64,000 bases of DNA, from NCBI GenBank assembly GCA_037042185.1, contig JAXQJY010000032.1:2542001-2606000 (forward strand), given 5' to 3'. Both the position numbers and the translations under genes were made by a program. Source of the stretch: Sordariomycetes sp. S80-01Y (lineage: Eukaryota > Ascomycota > Sordariomycetes). A model generated the notes under the pieces. That model ran no database searches and was not told the DNA's origin. It saw only the letters and a program-made list of their open reading frames with translations. Of this stretch, positions 44,841 to 57,341 are shown one piece after another (within the stretch, counting starts at the first letter, position 1; each line of letters begins with the position of its first letter).

Positions 44841-47800
44841 ATGGCTCAGCCGGACGAACCCCCGTCCGAGCCGCCGCCCGCCCTCAAACCGAAGCAGAAA
44901 TTCCTCAAAGGGCTTCGTTTTTTTGGTCGCCCTCAACAGCAGGACGATGCGGCCTCTTCTGCAAGTACTCGACCAGCGGCGCGGGCACAGTCGGTGACCG
45001 GGGATGCTACGACTAGTCAACGCGACACCGAGGCGGGCCAAATCCAAGGACATCCTGCAAGAGGTCGCACCTCGCGAAGTGTCGTCCCAGGTCTGCCTCG
45101 CGCTCAAACTTTCAAGAGGCAGTTATCCGAAAACAGAAGCCGGCTTGCCCCCATCGAGCCTTCGCCCGAGGAGCGAAGGGCGGTCTCGATGGACAGACAC
45201 TCACACCCCTTCTACACAAGAAACTACGGCCACATAGATGCTGCCCTAGAAGACCCCAATACCATTGATACGGGCCAGAATCCACTGAGCAGCGAGGAAC
45301 CCGATCAGTCCACATTTGAGGCGACGATGCCTACCTTCACACGTACATCCCCCGACTTCTTGGGAATGGGTGCTCATGACAAGCTTGGGCATTATCCAAG
45401 TGATATGAGCGACGTAGGAAAGTTGGACCAGTTCGAGGATGATCTCCGGGCTGCTTCGCCCTCACTTTACAACGACGATGATGATCGCATCTTGCAGGAG
45501 ATGATTGCCCGTGAGCTCGAATCGACATGGATCCTCAATCTCAGCATGCGTTACAAAGATCGATCGAAGCGGGAAAAGTTCTTCGTCACTTACAGAGAAA
45601 ACGAGCAGCTCTGGAGGCGGGTGACAGTCACATTGGACTACCGTGACCCACCGGAAGATTCGCTGGAGGAGGAACTGCGGGACATCACATCCCAAAAAGA
45701 AAAAAGCTGCAAGATTTACGAGTCGATACGGCAGAGCCTCCCAGAGATTCAATTCTACGACACCGTTACAAACTTGAAGCTGGAGACGACGGATGGGAGG
45801 CTACATGTTCATGTGGTGGAGGACGCCAATGTAAGTGAACTTGGGCGTGGGTCTGGGCGATACTAACAGCGGTAGGAAATCATCCAATACCCTCATACCA
45901 GTCAAGTGGCGCACATCGGGCACCACCGCGTCCGGGAAGAGGACATAGACTTCATTCACCACATGTCCGGCTTCGTCTACAAAGTCTCTGTAGGCGGCGA
46001 AACGCTCATCAAGAAAGAGATACCGGGGCCCGAGACCATCGACGAATTCCTCTATGAGATCAATGCCCTCGGTAGTTTGCGATATTCGGATAATGTCATC
46101 AAGTTTTATGGACTGGTTATCGACGAGCATGAGCAGGTCAAGGGGCTTCTCATCAGCTATGCCAACGGTGGCGCTCTGATCGATATTATTTACGACAACT
46201 GCAAGCTACAGCCAAGGGAAGGGATCCCCCCAAGTGGTATCTCGTGGGAACTGAAGGCGCGATGGGCAGAGCAAATCGTCAACGGGCTGGCCGATGTGCA
46301 CGAGTGCGGTTTCGTGCAAGGAGACTTCACGCTCTCCAACATTGTTATCGACGAGCATGACGACGCGAAGATCATCGACATTAATCGACGAGGATGTCCA
46401 GTGGGCTGGGAGCCACCGGAAGCCACACCCTTGCTCGAGGCTCAACATCGCATCTCCATGTACATCGGTGTTAAGTCGGATTTGTTTCAACTAGGCATGG
46501 TGCTGTGGGCGATTGCGATGGATGAGGACGAACCTGAGCGAGAAAGACGGCCGTTGACTTTTGAAGCCGCTGAAAATGTCCCCGATTGGTATAGACGCAT
46601 CACTGAGATCTGCCTAAACCCTGACCCGCGAAAGCGTTTGCAAGCCTCGATGCTGCTTCAGTTGTTCCCCAAGCATGAGACCGCCGAGGCTCACATCACC
46701 GTTGACGACGGCCACGAGATCCACGACCTGACGGTCAACGAGTTCCATCCCGACGGGCATCCCAGGATTCGCATCGACAATCTACCGCAAAAGTTCTGGA
46801 GTCCCAGGCGCTCATACAGCCCAGGCACCCACCCAACATACCACTACGCACCGCGAGGACGCTCACCGCCGAGTCCGATGCCGAGCAATTACGACGACCC
46901 CGTATCACCGGGCCGGTTCCACAGTCGATCATCGTGGGCTGCTAACAGGGCTATTCGGGCATCCTATAGCGATGCCGGCGGCGACGAGGAGCGGTTAGAT
47001 GACGCCGGACAGCTTTTCACGCCTGATACATCTGTTGACCGAGGGCAATTGCCAATAAACGACGATATAGAGAAAGATGTCGACGAGAAAGCGGTTGTAG
47101 CGGAGATAGTTGAGGAACATCCCCGAGATTCCGAGATTCAACCTAGGACAACAGACATCGCGGTTGTGGAGGATGCGCAGGCCACTCCGACACAAGAGAA
47201 CGTTAGCACGGTAGCCGGAGCTGAAGACACGAGCGACACTGCTCTTCAGGAGGTTTCTGGAAATGTCATCAAACCTAGCACGGATGATGTTCTTGTTGAA
47301 TCCACAGAAGACAGCATGAAAGTGGCAGAAAAGGTGGGCGAAAACCAGCAGCACGATCCAGAGGATCGCAAGCAGGGTGAATCGCCTGAAACTTCTGCAC
47401 AAATTTCAAGTCCTGCAGATACTCCGGTCACGGCGGATGCAGAGATTCAGAAGGATACAGAAGGAAGCCCGGGAGATGGTGTTGCTGAGCCGGAGGAGGC
47501 TCTCGAAGAGCCCGTACTCCCACAAACACAAAACGTTCCAACGCTCGACGCTGCCGGAGACGATGCAACCGCTTCAGAACAGCCGGTTCCCCACGCAGAA
47601 GAGATTCCGCAAACGACTTGTGAGCCAGATGACCCCTCGGCGCAAAAGCAAGAGGCGGCAGAGCACCCAGATCAGCCAGCGATAGCCGCCGAGATTGGTA
47701 AGGAGGACGTCGATTGTCAAATGAATGAGCAGCTGAAAGAAACTGCCCATGACAACGACGAAGGCCCAACTGCTGTCTCTGTCGAGGCTGCAGAAGTTCC

Positions 47801-48233
47801 AGAACAGCCATTTGCTGCTGATGAGGGACCTAACGGGAAGTCTGAGGCAGCTAACGTCGATCAATCTCAAGGTCATACTGAGGTACCAATGTTGGAGCCT
47901 ATGCAACAGACAGAAGATACAACGCTCGGTAAAGGCCAAGTGCAACTTAGAGATGAGTCGGACACGCTGCCCACGGCAACGACCGACCCCGTGGCCGCAC
48001 TGAGCGAGCCGGCCCCCGGCCTACAAGCTCAAGACGGTGCCACTCCAAGAACGTCACCATGCCCGCCAGCCGCAGTCATGAGCTCTTCCGACTCCCTGGC
48101 CGGCATGGGCTGCAACATGGAGCTAGGTGATGACTATGTGCCCGGCAAAGACCTTACGGACGAGGATTTCCAAATCGCGGATCAGCCAGGAGACGCGAAG
48201 GCATTCACAATAACGACAGATGCGACGACATGA
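44841..48233 (+). CDS. Large atypical protein-kinase-like protein
   Basis: Two exons: 44841-45830 and 45876-48233 (1115 aa), with a textbook TACTAAC branch point at 45861. Residues 1-225 are Pro/Ser/Arg-rich. About 225-330 form a conserved-looking globular N-domain (RELESTWILNLSMRYKDRSKREKFFVTY). Residues 345-610 resemble a protein kinase with degraded signatures: no glycine loop, Lys in LIKKEI (residue 376/377), Glu in the next helix (EFLYEINAL), VQGDFTLSNIVID in place of HRDLKxxN (Asp480 and Asn485 kept), and KIIDINRRG in place of DFG (Asp498 kept). A C-lobe helix CLNPDPRKRLQASMLL follows. The last 400 residues are Glu/Pro/Ala/Thr-rich and probably disordered. Function unknown; catalysis is possible since the key acidic residues remain. 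An upstream start or extra 5' exon cannot be excluded. Confidence 0.78.
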
Positions 48234-50144
48234 TGAACCGTATTCCTTTTGTATGTTTGAACGATGAAGAGGCCGAGGCTTGTTGTTGCAAGGGGCTGGG
48301 CGACGGTACTTTGATTTGCATGATTCCACCGGGATGGTTTTGAAGGGGCTATAGGCAAGGCATGACTGCACATTGACGGATGAGGATATATCATTGGGAC
48401 AGCGTTATGATCATGTAAGCATACGGCCTGAACAGCAACAGGTCCACACAGCAGCAACAGTTCAGGAACTTTACAGATAGTTACGAATAACGAGGCACGA
48501 ATGATTGAGCACCACCGCTTGCTGATTGGCCTCAGCTCTGACATGTTGAGCTTGCCACACTGGATATCGAAACGTCCAAGTCAGGCCTAGCGTCGAAATG
48601 CTGCACCTTTCTAGAACCCTTCCTCTTTCGACCCGAGCCTCCACCGGACAGGACAGTTCGCCACGTGATGTCGTCTTCCCCGCTAGGCCAAGAACGGACG
48701 CGATGGGGGTGGCAAACATTCTGTTGGGGTCTCTTGTCGGCGAAGGCATACCGAGCTTGCGAATGTCACGTAATGACGAAAGGGTCGACACCACCACGAG
48801 TTCGTGGCTCGATCAGAATGCAGGGACGACGTAGCGATCACGCCGCGGATGACGCGAGTGCGAACGACGCATGAGATAGGGCCATGTGAGGCCGAGGTTC
48901 ACGAAGCAGATACGGCGGTGGCGGCGTTGGGAGTGGCCGTGACAGCTGCTGGGTTGGGGGAAGCAGTGGCAGGGAAGGCTGTCTGTTGTTGGGCTGGTGC
49001 AACGTGGAACGGGGGTTCGGGAGCGCGTTGACACCCAGACCGTTTGGAGGGGAACATGGCTCCTCCTCCTCCTCCCACAGCGACCGTCGGGGCAATTGAC
49101 CTGTGAAGCGGTGAGGGAAAAGATAAGGAACGAAAAGTCATGATGCCAATGACTTCTGCACCTCAGCGCGAACTTGCATGCCAGAGATCCTCCTGGAAGG
49201 GGAGTCGGCGAGTTTAGACTCCTGCGATGGGATCAAAGTACCGCTGCTCACAAAATCGTGGGTGGCGATACCTGTGTCCCGGACAGCCGGACGGGACGGA
49301 GGGGCATTCGACGGAAGGGGCGACGCCGCGCCGGCGTCGAGCCTGCCTTATCCCAGGGGTCCAGGGCGTATTGACCAATCAGAGGGGGGCGGATCGCCCA
49401 AGACAAAAGTTGTTGGGGAAGATGGGAGGTGAGTTTTCACCGTCGAGAACTGCAGCCACTGCCAATCAATTATCCTCGGCAGAGTTGCCGTGAAGATATC
49501 CAGAGACTGTGATCATGCCATCAGTGTCATCCTGTTCCGAAGAGCTCAGTAGAAATCCTGCTTTTGCGAGAGGGAAGTGGTGTCATCTGTCTGGGCCGAT
49601 GAGCCTGAAGCACAACAGACTCCTCAACAACTATCAGAACAGCAGCAACAAGCCCGTCTCACCGAGACACGCAAACTCTGCTTCACGCCGGGAAACGCTG
49701 CACAGCGTTCTGCCCCCGAGCAGTAACTCCACAGATCCAGAAGATTCAATGCAGACTATCCTGGTGCACAAGCCCAATCATCGCGAGCCATTCCCAATTC
49801 TCCATCCTTAGTCAACAGCTCCTCCCCGGGCGAGCCCGATTCATTGTCTTCCAGTTGGGGCTCTTGCGAGGAATGACTGGAGAGAGACGGTACACACCCC
49901 CCCTGGTGACGGTTCCACGCCCTGCCCAGGTCCGTTTTTGACTGCCGCCACCCCAGCTCAACAAGACTCTGGTCGCATATATTCGTCCCAGACTCCGGAC
50001 CCTTAAACCTAGACTTTCTCTTCTCCCCTCCTCATCTTCCTTTCTGCTCTTACACCTCCCTCTCACACCTCAACGACGGTTGTCTTGTGTTTGATCTTTC
50101 CACGACAAGCTCCAGCAATCTGTAGTGAGAAGCGACCTCCCGCC
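48234..50144. other. Promoter region of the Delta9 desaturase
   Basis: 1.9 kb without a supported gene. Frames at 48471-48797 (-), 48899-49141 (-) and 49509-49811 (+) have no motif. From about 50010 to 50080 the leader is strongly pyrimidine-rich (CT tracts), as in highly expressed fungal genes. Confidence 0.5.
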
Positions 50145-51627
50145 ATGTCGACCTCAGTACCTGCGGCCGCCCAGGCCAAGGGCGTTGCCGACGGCACAAC
50201 CGACTACAAGCCTCTCCGCGGCTCAGGAAAGAATGCCGACATGAGCAAGCCTCACATCACCGACCAGCCCATCACCTGGGGCAACTGGTACCAGCACGTC
50301 AACTGGCTCAACACCACATTCATCATCTTCGTTCCCTTGCTCGGCTTCATATCGACATACTGGGTGCCTCTGCAATGGAAGACGGCCGTCTTTGCCGTTG
50401 TCTACTACTTCAACACCGGACTCGGCATCACAGCTGGTGAGTTTGAGATTGTCAGCACATGTTCTCTTGGGATTTTTACTGACCGATGCAGGCTACCATC
50501 GACTCTGGGCTCACTCTTCCTACAAGGCCACCACTCCCCTCAAGATCTACCTTGCCGCCGTGGGAGCGGGTGCCGTCGAGGGCTCCATCCGCTGGTGGTC
50601 GAGGGACCACCGTGCCCACCACCGCTACACCGACACCCAGAAGGACCCTTACTCCGTCCGCAAGGGTCTTCTCTACTCCCACATCGGCTGGATGGTCATG
50701 AAGCAGAACCCCAAGCGCACTGGCCGCACCGACATCACCGATCTCAACGAGGACCCTGTCGTTGTCTGGCAGCACCGCAACTTTATCAAGTGCGTCATCG
50801 CCATGGGTCTCGTCTTCCCTACCCTCGTCTGCGGTCTCGGCTGGGGTGACTGGATGGGCGGCTACGTCTACGCTGGTATCCTCCGCATCTGGTTCGTTCA
50901 GCAGGCCACCTTCTGCGTCAACTCGCTCGCCCACTGGCTCGGTGACCAGCCCTTCGACGACCGCAACTCGCCCCGTGACCACGTTGTCACCGCTCTCGCC
51001 ACCCTCGGTGAGGGCTACCACAACTTCCACCACGAGTTCCCGTCCGACTACCGCAACGCCATTGAGTGGTGGCAGTACGACCCCACCAAGTGGTCCATCA
51101 CCATGTGGAAGTGGCTCGGCCTCGCCTACGACCTCAAGCAGTTCCGTGCCAACGAGATCGAGAAGGGCCGCGTCCAGCAGATGCAGAAGAAGCTCGACCA
51201 GAAGCGCTCCAAGCTCGACTGGGGTACCCCTCTCGACCAGCTCCCCGTTGTCAACTGGGACGACTTCGTCGAGCAGTCCAAGAACGGCAAGGCTCTCGTC
51301 GCCATCGCCGGTGTCATCCATGATGTTGGTGACTTCATCAAGGACCACCCCGGAGGCAAGGCTCTCATCAACTCTGCCATCGGCAAGGACGCTACTGCCA
51401 TCTTCAACGGCGGTGTCTACTTGCACTCCAACGCCGCCCACAACCTCCTATCCACCATGCGCGTTGGTGTCCTCCGCGGTGGGTGCGAAGTCGAGATCTG
51501 GAAGCGCACTCAGCTCGAGAACAAGGATGTCACCTACGTCAACGACTCGGCTGGTCAGCGCATCATCCGCGCCGGCAGCCAGGTCACCAAGGTTGTTCAG
51601 CTGCCCACCAGCGCTGATGCTGCTTAA
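50145..51627 (+). CDS. OLE1: Acyl-CoA Delta9 desaturase with cytochrome b5 domain
   Basis: ER membrane di-iron enzyme that makes palmitoleoyl- and oleoyl-CoA. Two exons: 50145-50436 and 50492-51627 (475 aa). The start [13 protein letters not shown] is the first ATG in frame with the upstream exon. The three histidine boxes are intact: HRLWAH (residues 100-105), HRAHH (137-141) and HNFHH (274-278). Two hydrophobic hairpins flank them ([36 protein letters not shown]). A C-terminal cytochrome b5 domain carries the heme ligand in DHPGGKALI (His383) and is the built-in electron donor, as in yeast Ole1. Codon choice is strongly C-ending, the most biased gene in the window, suggesting high expression. 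The intron splits the codon just before the first histidine box. Confidence 0.96.
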
Positions 51628-52286
51628 ATGAATCACGAACGGAACGGAATGAATGAAAATCGAAGTGGTAATGCGGAGGCGCGGGGTGTAGGCTGTCGCC
51701 CATCTTCAGCATGTGAAGATGGGGCTGACTAACAACGACCCCCGTCGAAGAAAATCACAACATCCAGGAAAGGCGTTTGGGAACTGGCGAGGTCTTTTAT
51801 TTTGTTTTGTTTTGTCATTGGCGAATTATGATATTCTAGGCAGGATTAGATTGCCTTCGCAGGTCAAATAAGTGACCTGCCTTTTGACTAGATACTATGA
51901 AGAAGCACACACCATTGGTATCATGGCAAACCGCTGCAAGTCCCTCTTGAGTGATATCCCGCCCAATGTTGCATTCAATTCGCCCCGGGCCTAACCTCAC
52001 CATTTGACTCAGGAATCCTAGGCGGTGTGTCCTTTGGTTTGGTCGTCTTGCACTATGCCAGCGAGCCCGTACCTCGTCAGTAGATCTTGATGCTGTAGCT
52101 AGCCGGGGCTAAACCAGCCACTGATCATACTCTGGTCCCAGAGGTACGGGTCTGCTAGTGAGACTGAACTCCCTGTGCGTGATCCCGCGTGATCCAGCAG
52201 TATGGCTCCTCGCCGCCTGGTGAGCTAGAGCTCACTTTATCCCCAGGTCTTTGTCGTTATTGTGATACATGAACCCCGTGCCGTCC
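51628..52286. other. Convergent intergenic region
   Basis: 3' flanks of the desaturase (+) and the Seh1 gene (-). No supported gene or repeat. Confidence 0.55.
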
Positions 52287-53588
52287 TCAGGGCACAGCCA
52301 TCCTCGTCTTCATCATGGCCAGCTCCGAACTCTTGGCCCAGGTGCCATCGGGCCGCTGCCTGTAGCACAGCAACTTCCCGTCATCCCCTGTCGTGCCCAG
52401 AATCTGCCCGTCGTCATCGAACCCGACCCGCCACAATGGCGTCCGGTTGCTGTCCACCTTTGAAATCTCCCGATACTCATGCTTGACCTGCCCCGGCTGG
52501 TCGGTCCAGCGTCGCTCTGCGTTGGAGCCGGACTTGGCGAGACTCGCGCTCAGCGTTGACGGGTGATGGGCGTGCGACTTTTCCGATCGGCTCGACTGAT
52601 CGGCGGCAGGTGTTTGGTTGGCTGGGGTTGAACTTCCGGGATTTAACAAGGCGGATGCGGACCAGCCTTTGCCGTCGGATTCGTCGTATGGTGTTTCTAG
52701 CCGGAAGACACGGGCATAGCCATCTTGACAGGCTGTGGCGATGATGTCGTAGCCCCTGATGTTTCCCGGCGCCCACGCCACGTCCCTTACCAAGCCCCTG
52801 TGCCCTGTGATGTCGACCGCCAGGTAGAACTCCTTGCTCGTTGACTGCACGCCGTAGCTCGTCGTGACAATGTCCCTCGACCGATACACCTTGACGGCAC
52901 CCATACCCGCTACCACGAGCCCCAAGGCATCAGAGGGCACGCCCGCCCTCAGCGCAGTATAGCAGGGCTCCGGGTTTGGATCAAAGCGCACTCTGAACGA
53001 CACCTCCTCACCGCGGCTCGGCTTCGGGCAGATGGAGAATTCATCCACAGGCGTGTACTCGGTCAGGTTCTCGGGCTGGTCATTCTCGAATATGCTCAGC
53101 CGCCCGTCAGCAGCCAGCAGCGCAAGGTACGTGTGCCTTGCCGCGCCGTCATCCACATGCCGCACGCTGAAACTCCTGTAAGGGCTCCTCCCGCTGCTCC
53201 GCGTGTCGAAGGCCGGCCGGCTGGCGCTGGCGCTCCTGCTCCCGCCCGCGCTGAACCTCCTCCCCGGGGGCGCGCTCGGATCCTCCGCCCACAGCCTGAA
53301 CCAGCCCTCTATGCCCAGGCTGGCCAGGAGGTTGGGGTATATCGTCGCGGGCAGCCACTGGAGCTCGAGGACCTCTCCGCCGTGGGCGCTCCACGTGTCG
53401 CAGAGGCGCCAGGTGCCATCCTTGACGCGGTTGAAGACGCGGATCTTGCCGTCGACGGAGCCGGTGGCGCAGCGGTCGCCGTAGGTGTTGAAGGAGACGG
53501 CCTGGACGAGGTCGCGGTGGGAGTGCTGGAGGGTGAGGTCGAAGGAGGGCTTCTCGTCGGACGGGGAGGGGGGGATTGAGGTGGCCAT
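52287..53588 (-). CDS. SEH1: WD40 nucleoporin Seh1
   Basis: Beta-propeller shared by the nuclear pore Y-complex (Nup84) and the SEA/GATOR2 complex. Single exon, 433 aa. The start MATSIPPSPSDEKPSFDL is followed by blades: HSHRDLVQAVSFNTYGDRCATGSVDGKIRVF, SAHGGEVLELQWLPATIYPNLLASLGIEGWFRLW, TYLALLAADGRLSIF, HRGLVRDVAWAPGNIRGYDIIATACQDGYARVF and the C-terminal TPLWRVGFDDDGQILGTTGDDGKLLCYR. The last blade's RVGFDDDGQILGTTGDDG is diagnostic of the Seh1/Sec13 group. Two low-complexity insertions (about residues 108-135 and 315-360, Ser/Ala/Gly-rich) make it longer than yeast Seh1 (349 aa), which is usual in filamentous fungi. Confidence 0.92.
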   Translation of the reverse strand: MATSIPPSPSDEKPSFDLTLQHSHRDLVQAVSFNTYGDRCATGSVDGKIRVFNRVKDGTWRLCDTWSAHGGEVLELQWLPATIYPNLLASLGIEGWFRLWAEDPSAPPGRRFSAGGSRSASASRPAFDTRSSGRSPYRSFSVRHVDDGAARHTYLALLAADGRLSIFENDQPENLTEYTPVDEFSICPKPSRGEEVSFRVRFDPNPEPCYTALRAGVPSDALGLVVAGMGAVKVYRSRDIVTTSYGVQSTSKEFYLAVDITGHRGLVRDVAWAPGNIRGYDIIATACQDGYARVFRLETPYDESDGKGWSASALLNPGSSTPANQTPAADQSSRSEKSHAHHPSTLSASLAKSGSNAERRWTDQPGQVKHEYREISKVDSNRTPLWRVGFDDDGQILGTTGDDGKLLCYRQRPDGTWAKSSELAMMKTRMAVP

Positions 53589-54001
53589 TGTGGAAGTTTG
53601 CGTGGTGTTGGTGGTGGTTCCTTGGCCTGGGGACTCGACGAAGCGAGGTCGGATGCGATGGGCTTTGGCGCCGGTTCGATACGCGTACCCTGGAGAGCGC
53701 TCAACAGGCCGCCCTCAAGCTACCGCAGCTAGAGCATACTGGCAAGATAGGAAAATAGAGGGAGGAACATCCACTGAATGCTTGAAGAGGCTCGTGAAAG
53801 TTAATATAAGTTCATTCTACAGTCCTGCCCCTACAATCGGATGTGCGTTGTAAGGTCGCCGGTGTTGCCAGTCAGCCCCACGTTCAACCGGGCGGCGCCA
53901 GGTGCCACAGCGGTGACGTTGGAGTCGAGCTGCCACAGCTCCAACTTTTCCTCACCATCAACCATCGCATCCAGTGAAGGCGCGCTCGACTCACGGCGGC
54001 C
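53589..54001. other. Divergent promoter, Seh1 / cyclin-fold gene
   Basis: 413 bp between divergent starts. I see no recognisable element. Confidence 0.5.
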
Positions 54002-54976
54002 ATGTCACACCTCACCAACCCCCTCGCGACGCCGTCCCAGCTGTACAACTACGCGCATTTGACTTCCCTGCCCCAGGATCTACAAGAAGTCATCTTCACG
54101 GCGACGCAATGCCTCACCCAGACGGCGGGCCTGCTTCTCGAGCTCCCACAGTCAACAACCGCGCAAGCGAGCGTCATTCTAGCGCGATATTGGCTGGTAG
54201 ATTCGCCAATGGCACATGAGTTCAGCGTATGATGTTCACAGGCTCCCAGCTCACGTTGACCATGTATTGACGGAACTTAGGACATCTCTGCCGCCGTCCT
54301 CTACCTCGTCGCTAAAGTCGGTCCGCAGCCGCGCAGCATGCGCCAGATGTCACACGTATACGCCTACCTCCTCTCTCCAGAATCTCGCCTCTTCAACCCC
54401 GAAGCGCCGGTCAAGCCAGACCCTTCGAAGTGGTATCAGACCGAGTCCGATTATTTCGCCTTTCAGAACCGTCTCCTAGCCCTCGAACCGCGCATCCTCT
54501 ACGCCCTCTCCTTCGATACCCACGTCTCCCTGCCACATCCACTGGCGATAACATATCTTCAGACCCTCGACTTCCTCGGCCTGTCAGACCGCAAGGAGGT
54601 CTCGCTCCGCGTGGTCCAGTATCTGAACACGGCGTTGCTCTCCCCCCAGATGCTGTACTTGACGCACCAGCCGCATGCGCTGGCTGCGGCGGCCGTGTAC
54701 TGTGCTGCGAGGGATCTAGGCGCCAAGATGCCGGAGTGTGCGTGGTGGGAGGTGTTTGACGTCGACAGGGAGGAGCTGGGTTTCTTGGTGGTCGGGCTGA
54801 GGAGTGTGGATGGACTGATCAAGAGCAGGAGGGAGGAGATGGGGTGGGTGTGGAAGGGAATGGTTACCAGGGGGCGGGTGGAGGATGAGAAGAGGAAGAG
54901 GGGTGTCAAGGATGGTAATGGAGCCAAGGCAGAGGACGAAGAGGACGACGTCATGAAGATGATGGATGCACGATAG
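54002..54976 (+). CDS. Cyclin-fold protein, transcription-cyclin type
   Basis: Two exons: 54002-54226 and 54281-54976 (306 aa). The donor is GTATGA. The join HEFS|DISAAVLYLVAKV restores a continuous helix, which is why the intron is preferred over the unspliced stop. Residues about 25-130 look like the first cyclin box (LTQTAGLLLELPQSTTAQASVILARYWLVD), and a second helical bundle follows (EPRILYALSFDTHVSLPHPLAITYLQTL, VVQYLNTALLSPQMLYLTHQPHALAAAAVYCAARDLG). This layout matches transcription-type cyclins (families C, K, L, Q, T), whose partners are CDKs acting on RNA polymerase II or splicing. The subgroup is not certain. The C-terminal tail is Lys/Arg- then Glu/Asp-rich. Confidence 0.82.
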
Positions 54977-57341
54977 TTGGCCACAAGGCTAGGCACTTAC
55001 TGAGGCGAACCAAGACCGACAAGGACCTGGAGCAGTGTTCGACATGCTTACGGCCGGTCGCACAAAACACCAACCAACAAACGGCTCAACGGGCAGCGCT
55101 CCGGGTCACAACTCAGGCTCGAGCCCGATAGCCAGTCCTTGCTTACTGCTGAGCTTCCCTACACCTCGGAATAAGCGATTGATGACTTGCAGAACCGTCG
55201 ACGTTGCAACCACTTCCCGTAGTAGCGCTGAGCATCATGCAGTCGGATCGGAGGCCCTGACCATGAACCGCACCCCTGGGGGCACTGAACAAGAAGCTAA
55301 GGATACTGACCCTTCGGTGCTTTGAAACCCCGATGGCTTTGGCCTGTTGAGGCTGAAAGCGCTGGGCACGCCCCCCCAGACTCTGAAGACTCTTGGCACG
55401 AGGATCCCATGCCAAGGGATTAGACGGCAGAATTGGGGAAAATGGTTCGGTCAACTGCACGATGCGGTCTGTCCCTGACAATGGCGTCAACGGAAACCGC
55501 AGGAGCAGCGAGGAGCGAATCACGTCGAAAGCGTCAGGCTATGGAGTCAGGACATCAGACCGCTGTGCGTCTCCAATCCAGCGATGACGGCGGGTTGGAA
55601 TTACAGGATGCTCGCCACTGACGAGGTGCCACGCCGGGCACGCGGGGACTCCACGATGTCCCCAGAGCTTGGGACATGCAAAGCGCGCCGGGGTGCAGAA
55701 GGCATCTCGAATCGGATCGCGCAGTGACACGTCGAAACTCAGGAGGCGCCATTAATTGCCTCGCCCGCCGAGGAGATGCGGTGTGTGTTAATTGCGCGTC
55801 CCGGAAACTCACGACAAAAGGTTCCCTCCTACGGGGCCCTTGCACAGTGACAGTACAGATCACATCCATGTGTGGAAGCGTATTAGCTGGAGAGGTGCTG
55901 TGCTGGACACGAGATCCTCCGGCGAACGGCGAAGCAGGCCTGGAAGGAAACGCCATTTGGTGCTTGACGTCATTCGGAACTGCCCTATTCAGGCTGCGAG
56001 ACTCTGTGAGTGAGGTGTGAGGCGGTCGAGGGCCGAGTACGGCGCTGAGGTTAGCGGTGGAAGATCAGATCCAGAGCGGGTTTCTACCTTAATTAGTCAA
56101 GCATCAAACTTACCGCCACGTTGATCTTCATCCCGCGCCTGTTGAGGCTGCCGGTGGTCTTGCATCGCATCATTGTGTCTTACTTGGGTGGGATGTCAAC
56201 GGCTTAGACGAGAACCATGGGGCCACACTGCGTCAACTGTGCTGTGGCAAGCGACCTGGAATGGCGCAGCGTCAGATGTCTGGAAAGAAGCTCATGATGA
56301 AGAATAGACTCAGGACATGGTTGCACCGAGAGACTCGCACTGTATGTATGGCACGTACAGCAGACGCAGGGCAATTAGTCTACAGAGTAAAATCCCACGC
56401 TTCTGCATCGCTTCCAGAAGCCTTGGCGAGCCGGACCCTTGAATTCGAACCGGCGCGCCCACATCCATCCGGGATTGCTCTCCCTCGCGTTTCGGCGCTG
56501 GGGCCGAGTGCTCCTCTAGGCGCTCGTCATGGTGGCCGGCCCCCCCCAGCGCCTCGCATCGCCTCGCCTCGTGCCCTTCCGCTACAGCCGGGCAGCCCAC
56601 GACGAACTGGTTTGACCGGGGCCTGGACGGCAGCGTGTTGCCGCGTGTGGGTGGGAATCGTTCAGCTCGTGCCCAGAGCGCCCCAGCAGCAGCCCGTGAG
56701 AGCCCAGGACCTGGAGGGGACCTGAGGGGACCAAGACGGCGACGACGGCAGAGTCGGCAGCCAGAGGCCGACCGCGAGCCCGCGCCTATCACTCACAGCG
56801 GTTCGGTATCGCTGATACCATTTGTCAGTTGCCTGACTGGATGGGATGCGCATTAATCTGGGGCGCCCCGAGCGAAAATGGCTCACCGTGTGAGCTGCGC
56901 TTGCACTGAACTGATTCACCTCTCCTCTGCTCGCGTCTCCGGCGGTGGTCTTTTCGTGGGGAACTTTGGCCGGCGCGCGACTCGGACCACCCACGGCCAG
57001 TGGGCACTGGCACTGGCGCTGGCGCCCATCCAATCCTATGGAGTGCTTGGTAGGGGCAGCTCAAACACAAGGGTGAGACCAGTGTGCCCACCTCGTGGCC
57101 ACCTTCACCTCGATGTCGGCTTCGGTCTTAATCTCTCGCCAGAGGTATCTTGTACCTGCTAACCTTAGTTGTGAGGGCCAGGCAGGTATATATAATCGCT
57201 CGCGACCCTTTAGCCCATCTCTCTCCCTTCCCTTGCGCTCAACTATCTCTGTCCAGACCAACAAGACGCATCTCCTTGTGCAGACCACCCACCCGCCCAC
57301 TTCACTTACACGCCTCCCAACACTCCCACCAAACCACCACA
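54977..57341. other. Long intergenic region
   Basis: 2.4 kb without a supported gene. The largest frames (56261-56725 +, 56310-56792 -, 55555-55956 -) overlap on opposite strands and look like GC-driven open reading. A TATA-like element precedes the downstream small gene. Confidence 0.5.
57185..57193 (+). promoter_or_regulatory. TATA box of the 70-aa protein gene
   Basis: TATATATAA lies about 150 bp upstream of the ATG at 57342 and is followed by a CT/CA-rich leader typical of strongly transcribed fungal genes. Confidence 0.45.

Noticed and set aside
50476-51441. 321-codon antisense frame over the desaturase, and a 289-codon Ser/Thr-rich sense-strand frame (50762-51631)
   Set aside because: Both are shadows of the strongly codon-biased desaturase.
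55555-56792. Overlapping 130-160-codon frames on both strands
   Set aside because: Opposite-strand overlap and basic/Pro/Arg-rich composition indicate random GC-rich sequence.
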